Origin: Serripes groenlandicus
Taxonomy: Eukaryota; Mollusca; Bivalvia; Cardiida; Cardiidae
DNA length: 64,000 nt
Direction: 5' to 3'
NCBI GenBank assembly: GCA_031761405.1
Contig: JASEVX010000008.1
Span: 41,023,175-41,087,174 of the forward strand
The notes beneath the pieces were generated by a model that did no database searches, was not told where the DNA came from, and was given only the letters and a program-made list of their open reading frames with translations. Both the position numbers and the translations under genes were made by a program. Shown here piece after piece: positions 58,701 to 64,000 of the stretch. The number at the start of each line of letters is the position of its first letter. Position 1 is the stretch's first letter.

Positions 58701-58959
58701 CAAATCACATAATTCCCATCTGTATAAAAACACATACGTGTAGAAAACTAAAGGCAGACGGACAGACGATGTGGGAATTGTTTTCTAAGTGTCATTCTCT
58801 AAGCGACACAAACATCTGACTGCGGTTGTAATTATATTATAATGCTACTAACATAGAAAGAGACAAGAACGCCAAATAAGTCGTTATGTTTTACCCGTAA
58901 TCGGGAGGGAAGTCACTACTTCCACAGCCTCGTACCGGTTAGTCTACGCGGGAAACTGT

Positions 58960-59165
58960 CACCGTGATAATAACGAAAGACATCAATGAAACAAACAAAC
59001 GTATGAGTGTATATACATGTTATTCGAATGTTTGATTTAATTTCCAATTATTGTAATTCTAATGGCGTCGCGATAATTGTTTATAGACTCAATCAGATAT
59101 TTTGAAAACTTTGTAGTAAAATTGTATAGTGCACAATCGGTCTCTAACACAATACAAAACAATAT
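58960..59165. repeat. Segment X' part 3
   Basis: ATTGTATAGTGCACAATCGG and neighbours match 8600-8790. The next 9 kb of X (8790-17825) is absent here; 59165 onward matches 17825 (TATCGCAGCTTTAAGAAC). Confidence 0.65.
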
Positions 59166-59189
59166 ATTTTATCGCAGCTTTAAGAACCT

Positions 59190-59265
59190 GTTTGAAAACA
59201 TAGTGACAAAAGAAGAAATTGCTCAAAACGAGCAATTTCTCCTTTTGCCACAATGTTTTGTTTAC
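59190..59265. mobile_element. MITE-1 core without ends
   Basis: GAAAACATAGTGACAAAAGA, AGAAATTGCTC, AAAACGAGCAATTTCTCC, TTTTGCCACAATGTTTTG. The long stem is intact but both TIRs are missing. Confidence 0.75.
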
Positions 59266-59302
59266 AATTTATCTTACATAAATTGACAAGTTCGTGTTTA
59301 AC

Positions 59303-59400
59303 GCCGCTTTCAATAATTGCTCAGTTATATCACGGCGTTTCCTGGGTGAGTTACCTGTACAACTGGTCCATTTATCCTGGTACAGATGCGTCATAAAACG
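59303..59400 (-). mobile_element. SINE 3' fragment (paralogue of 17888)
   Basis: TTAACGCCGCTTTCAATAAT, GTTATATCACGGCGTTTCCT, ACAACTGGTCCATTTATCC. Confidence 0.7.
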
Positions 59401-59600
59401 TCAGTATGTTGGAAAGAGTTAAAGTATCGTGGAGCATTCTAGCTTCGTGATGTTTCATTTCTTCATTTTTTTCAGCCTTTTCTCGTGCTACTTTGTACTA
59501 GAAGTCAACTTAGAAAGACTGTTCGGGTGTTAAAAGATCCATTTAGCTCAAGAATACAAATGTAATTGTGAAGGTTGTAGTCTTGGCTTTTCACGAGTAT

Positions 59601-59760
59601 TTAATCCTTTCCCACATATAGACGATTTCTGACCCATCTGTAACAGATGAATTTTGAAAACAGTGTAACAAAATGAGAAATTGCTCATAATGAGCAAATG
59701 TTTGCCTAGATGTTTTTAAAGCCGTCTGCTATAGATGTGTTGCGTGTGGGAAAGGGTTAA
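59601..59760. mobile_element. MITE-1 copy (paralogue of 18390)
   Basis: TTAATCCTTTCCCACATATA to GTGTGGGAAAGGGTTAA, with a 68-bp internal deletion relative to copy 1 right after the hairpin's first arm. Confidence 0.8.
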
Positions 59761-59935
59761 CTATCGTTCTCAATATGAATCCATAACGCTTGTTCTGCTA
59801 TAAATGTGTTGCAAGTGAGAAATGGTTAACTATCGTTGTCAATATGAATCCATAACGCTTGTTCTGCTATAAATGTGTTGCAAGTGAGGAAGGGTTAACT
59901 ATCGTTGTCAATATGAATCCATAACGCTTGTTCTG
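59726..59935. repeat. 69-bp tandem triplication at a MITE end
   Basis: The block CTGCTATAxATGTGTTGC, GTTAACTATCGTTxTCAATA, TGAATCCATAACGCTTGTT repeats at 69-bp spacing (59726, 59795, 59864, partial 59933). Each unit contains the MITE right end with its TTAA. Copy 1 has a single unit (18594-18635). Confidence 0.9.
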
Positions 59936-60146
59936 CTATATCCCGATTGGACTGCATAGAAGCTGTTCGCGAATGCCGGCTTGAGTGTGACTCGAAATAA
60001 TTATATTCAATAACAAAACAGGGAACAAATCAAACCTTGTTTTTAGTAAGGTTATTTTGATAGACATTCCACCAGTTTTTAATGACATTTTTGTAATCAT
60101 TGCAGATCTATTTAATATTTGTAATATATGTTTAGGCCAACTGTTG

Positions 60147-60215
60147 AAGGGGCTAATGTCCGCCTATGCAGTTTTTTACGAAGGGGATAATGTCCGGAGG
60201 GGCTTATGTCCGGCT
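60147..60215. mobile_element. Solo right end of the GGACATTATCCCC element
   Basis: GAAGGGGCTAATGTCCGCCT, TTTTTACGAAGGGGATAATG, TCCGGAGGGGCTTATGTCCG. Corresponds to the right end of the 10048-10883 element. Copy 1 reads through without it (CTATTGAACGGTATTTAC, 19034-19051). Confidence 0.7.
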
Positions 60216-60262
60216 ACCATATTTAACGGTATTTAAATGCATGTAATGAGGATTATCAAAAT

Positions 60263-62616
60263 ATGTCCGAGACAGCCTTGAAAATCTGGCTTACATTTTT
60301 TAACAAGGTGTGGGGTGGGGATGACTTCCCGGAGGACTGGAAGCTAGCCTGTGTGATTCCATTACATAAAAAAGGAAAAGACCGAAATGATCCAAAATCT
60401 TATAGACCCATAAGCCTTACATCCCACCCTGGGAAATTGCTAGAGGGGATGGTAAAGGCGCGTTTAGAACGTCTCTTAGAATCATAAAATATAATCAATC
60501 CCTTTCAATCCGGCTTTAGAAAGGGTCGCAGTACAGTTGACCAAATAGTTCGACTTCAGCATGATGTCCTAAAGTCCAAAAACTTGGGACAAAAGGTTTT
60601 AGCTATATTCTTAGACCTAGAGGCCGCATTCGACCTAGCATGGCACTCAGGTATTCTATACAAACTTAAAAATCACGGAATCACAGGGCGATGCTTCAAC
60701 TATATACGGGCCTTCTTGTTGGATAGAAAGATAAGGGTTAAGGTTGAGGGTACCCTCTCTGATACTCAAACTCTGACGAGAGGTACGCCCCAGGGCGCCA
60801 TAATATCCCCTCTACTGTTTTCACTTTTAATTAACGATTTCCCTGATGTCTCAGAGGGGAAGGGTTGGTTATCAGTCAATTTGCCGACGACTCAGGCAGT
60901 TGGCTATGTGGAGGCAACATTCAATACTTACAAAAAAAGGCACAAACAGGGCTTGACTCCATATGGCGCTGGTCCCAAAAATGGGGTTTCAAAATTAGTC
61001 AGACTAAAACAGTAGGAATACTTTTTGGACATCAAAATAAGCACCAAGTGGACGTATCTCTGGGAAACACAAAAATTCAATTTAAGAAGACTGTAAAAGT
61101 TCTAGGCATGACTCTTGATGAGAGGTTTAATTTACAGTCGCACATAGACGAACTGGTCATTAAATGCCAAAAGGACTTAAATTTAATGAGAATGCTAAGG
61201 GGCACAAGTTTCGGATCAAATAAAAATTCGCTCCTGCTTCTCTTTAAGTCCTTAATACGTCCAAAGATAGAATACTGTGCCGTAATCTTATCTTGTGCTA
61301 CAAAATCCAATCTTAATAGACTAAATACTATCCAACGGAGGGCTCTAACAATAGCTCTGGGAGCTCTTCCCAATACCCCATCCCATAAATTAGAACAGGA
61401 AGCTGGTGTTGAACCCCTAGATCTTCGCCGTGAAGAACAAATCCTCAAGTACTGGGCTAGAGTAAAAAGCAGACCTTGCAACCCTGTGAACGCTATTATA
61501 GGATCCGGTTTCTTCGTAAAATCAAAATATAAGCGCCCAAAGCTTCCATTTGGAGCCGTTGCACAACAGCCGGCCGAAGAGTATCGGATTCATGAATGCA
61601 ATGTGGCAGACTTCAGACCGCGCATTTTGTCACCCTGGACTCTAACTAATCCTGTAGTCGACATGTCCCTAAGTCTGAGGTTTCATAAGAGTGATCATCA
61701 GCCAACAATTTTAAAGATAACAAATGATCACATCGCCTCAAACTTCGCTGAGCATTTAAAGATATATACTGACGGTAGTAAAGACACAGATCAGGCAGTT
61801 GCGGCAGCAATGGTTATACCATGCAAAAACATAACAGTCAACAGAAGGCTCAGCGACAAGTTATCAATCTATGCTGCCGAACTGACCGCTATTCAATTTG
61901 CATTAAACTGGACAATTTTAAACAGACCGCGCAAAGTAGTAATTTTGTCTGATTCTCTCTCTTCCTTACAGTCAATCAATTTAAGAAAGAGCAATTCTAG
62001 GCCTGATCTTATAGAAAATATCATCTCCCTTAATGATCAGTGCCATTTAAATAATATAAAGGTTAAATTTGCGTGGTGTCCAGCTCATGTCGATTTACCA
62101 GGAAATGAACTAGCAGATAGGGCGGCAAAGGACGGACTGAAGGGCTCTGTGGGTGAAAACAGTTCCCTGGCAATAACCGAAATATATTCTATCATTAGAA
62201 GCCATAAAAAGCTGAAAATGACGAAAAGGCTTGCTGAACAACAACATAAGCAGCCTATCACCCAGCAAGTGATCAGTCTGAAACCGCCACACTGTTATTC
62301 GACCAACCAAATGGTCGATAAGTGTGTGACGCACCTCAGATTGAATAACAACTTATTGTCAGGGAGCATTGGTCAATACATTTTGGGAGTTTCTCCTATA
62401 TGCCCAAAGTGCGGTGTACGAAATACCACAGAGCATTTTATGTTACATTGCAATGTTCACAGGGAAGCAAGAACACAACTATCAAATGTCATACAGGGGT
62501 CTGGTATGCAAATGTCAATAAATGGCATTCTTTTTCCATCTAAAGCACTCCAGACTTCCTTTTTTAAGGCATTGGAGACATATATCCTAGATTGCCAGAT
62601 GACAGACAAAATATAG
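60263..62616 (+). pseudogene. Non-LTR retrotransposon (LINE) ORF2 remnant: RT, RNase H, CCHC
   Basis: A 5'-truncated copy starting within the reverse transcriptase. Visible RT blocks are SYRPISLTS, QSGFRKGRSTVDQ, FLDLEAAFD (motif A), GTPQGAIISPLLFSLLIND (motif B) and FADD (motif C, 60880-60891). An RNase H domain follows: YTDGSK, AAELTA, SDSLSSL and GNELADRAA carry the catalytic D-E-D-D set. A C-terminal zinc knuckle reads CPKCGVRNTTEHFMLHC. The endonuclease domain is missing. It is broken by an in-frame TAA at 60485-60487 and a frameshift near 60865-60880, between motifs B and C. RNase H plus CCHC points to the I-group of LINEs. It interrupts segment X' at about 60259. Confidence 0.92.
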
Positions 62617-62642
62617 CTGTTATCTGGCAAAAAAAAAAAAAA
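62592..62642 (+). other. LINE 3' stem-loop and poly(A)
   Basis: TTGCCAGATGACAG (62592-62605) pairs with CTGTTATCTGGCAA (62617-62630) with one mismatch. The 11-nt loop contains the stop codon TAG. About 14 A residues (62629-62642) follow. A terminal hairpin next to the tail is a common RT-recognition feature of LINE RNAs. Confidence 0.7.
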
Positions 62643-64000
62643 TACAAAATACAAGATTTTTAAAAAAAGTACATCTATAAATAGACAACCAGTCTATACA
62701 TAGAGAGTAATTCTTCCTTCATTGAACATTTTTTCCACCATCTTACTATTAAATATTTTATTTTTCAAATTACACTTTTTTGAAACGCTGGCTCAGTACT
62801 GAGGTAAAAAATTCACAAGAAACGGGCCTCCTACCCATATTTTTATGCTTTTTTTCCAATTACCCCTATCGTGGAAATGACGTCAAACATCTCTGTCGTC
62901 TGCCCCAACGACAACTGTTTTAATATATATACATTAGGAAGAGAGACAACTCGTCTTTCCCCATTTTTACCCTCCCCATATATTTATATATTTCTTTATT
63001 TAATGATAGGGACGTCATTTTCCACACCCATAATACTCCTTTTTAATAGAGACGGATGCGCGGGGCACAGACACAGTGTTCTATCGTACCCCTCTCAACT
63101 TACGCGTAATGTCTGTGTTAAGTCAAATGATTCAAATCTGATTTGTTTCATTATAGATTTTTTACACCATGATTTATCTTGTCGCACTTTTGTGTTATCC
63201 TACAAAATCAGTGTTTAAATTCCCTTTTTAAAGAAGTTTTTATACCGTACTGGTAAGTGGGAGAAGCGTATATGTTAAATGTATATAAAACACCATATGC
63301 GAAGAACCTACTAGCTTAACACAGACATTACACTTCTTATTTTTGTACATACCCTATTTTAGATATTCTGGAGGCCCAAAATCATATCGGTATTGCTACA
63401 AAAACTCATACACAAAACACAACAAAAAAACAACAACTGAAATATCACAAATATGATCAAATGGCACAGTGTGGACGTTTGTATATAGTATTTTTATAGG
63501 CACCTTATTGGGACCGTTGTTGTTGAACAGAAGACATTACTTATGTTGTAAATATTCTTAGATTAACTTTTTACCCACACTGTGCCATTTGAGATTAATA
63601 TACCCAACCAAACTTTTTGAACAAATATTTCGGTCCCTTTGTACTAGTGGAGATATATACATAAAACTATGCAATTTTACGGGCAAAGGGTGAAATTCGA
63701 TTTACTAAATGAGGTGAGGCTAATGATTGGCTTATCAAAACATTTGGTCGGACTCGGCTTTTTCCTTTCAATCAAGCTTGATTGAGAGGGGAGAGGCGAG
63801 CTTGACAAAAAGAAAACGGATTGAAATTGAGCCAATCAGAGGCCCCCTATCAAACCATTGTTGGACCATTCATTTTCAAACAAAATATTTTCTATATAAA
63901 TATAGCGACATACACTTATTAATCTTTCGAGAAAAGCAATTGATATACATAGTTATTTTAATGAAACAATATTTTTAAACATTAGTATTATGTACAATTA
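62643..64000. other. Right edge, no confident gene
   Basis: No similarity to segment X or other repeats here. It contains an inverted pair CAAATGGCACAGTGTGG / CCACACTGTGCCATTTG (63458-63474, 63575-63591), a perfect palindrome TCAATCAAGCTTGATTGA (63769-63786), and a CCAAT (63832-63836) 61 bp before TATATAAA (63893-63900). A 115-codon frame at 62871-63218 has no recognisable domain. Confidence 0.4.

Noticed and set aside
62871..63218. 115-codon frame after the LINE
   Set aside because: No domain, AT-rich composition and no paralogue; consistent with chance.

Overview
This window is metazoan nuclear DNA, most likely from a mollusc (bivalve or gastropod). The evidence is intron-containing beta-tubulin genes, a decayed C1q-domain exon (a family greatly expanded in molluscs), many tRNA-derived SINEs with CAAT or ATTC tails, and dense short TTAA-flanked transposons. 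Under about 10% of the window is protein-coding. Most long open reading frames are by-products of minisatellites whose units contain no stop codon.

The confident genes are two beta-tubulin genes on the + strand, A (25390-34103) and B (43073-49461). Each has three exons of 57, 465 and 816 nt, with introns after codons 19 and 174. Each encodes the same 445-residue protein by my reading. The exons differ at synonymous sites, while introns and flanks have diverged by insertions and deletions. Both share a CCAAT-TATA-initiator core promoter. B differs from A by a MITE (42695-42876) about 130 bp upstream of the predicted start site. A carries a 569-bp insertion (24670-25238) that resembles sequence lying 3' of both genes. 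The proximal AATAAA of A is mutated in B.

The window is organised as parts of three tandem copies of a large unit: segment X, then a SINE with a minisatellite, beta-tubulin, 3' flank D, and a 13-bp satellite. Copy 1 is X (about 500-20500), gene A (to 34.1 kb), D (to about 39.9 kb) and the satellite (to 40.3 kb). In copy 2, X is reduced to about 45 bp (40345-40390), followed by gene B, D' and the 13-bp satellite (55.0-56.3 kb). Copy 3 begins at about 56390 with X' and is cut at about 60259 by a 5'-truncated, broken LINE with an RNase H domain (60263-62616). A third tubulin gene could lie beyond the window.

The rest is mobile and tandem DNA. A TTAA-flanked MITE family (MITE-1, TIR TTAACCCTTTCCC, internal hairpin) has about 30 full or partial copies. 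Other features are a second TTAA family, a GC-rich TTAA-flanked pair, a palindromic foldback holding a SINE, a TIR element with iterated GGACATTATCCCC motifs, and minisatellites with units of 13, 34, 40, 42, 54, 56, 59, 69 and about 200 bp. At least three arrays (40, 42 and 54 bp) expanded inside SINEs. The 40-bp and 42-bp arrays grew from neighbouring segments of the same duplicated SINE copy, one upstream of each tubulin gene. I see no prokaryotic operon, CRISPR or phage system.
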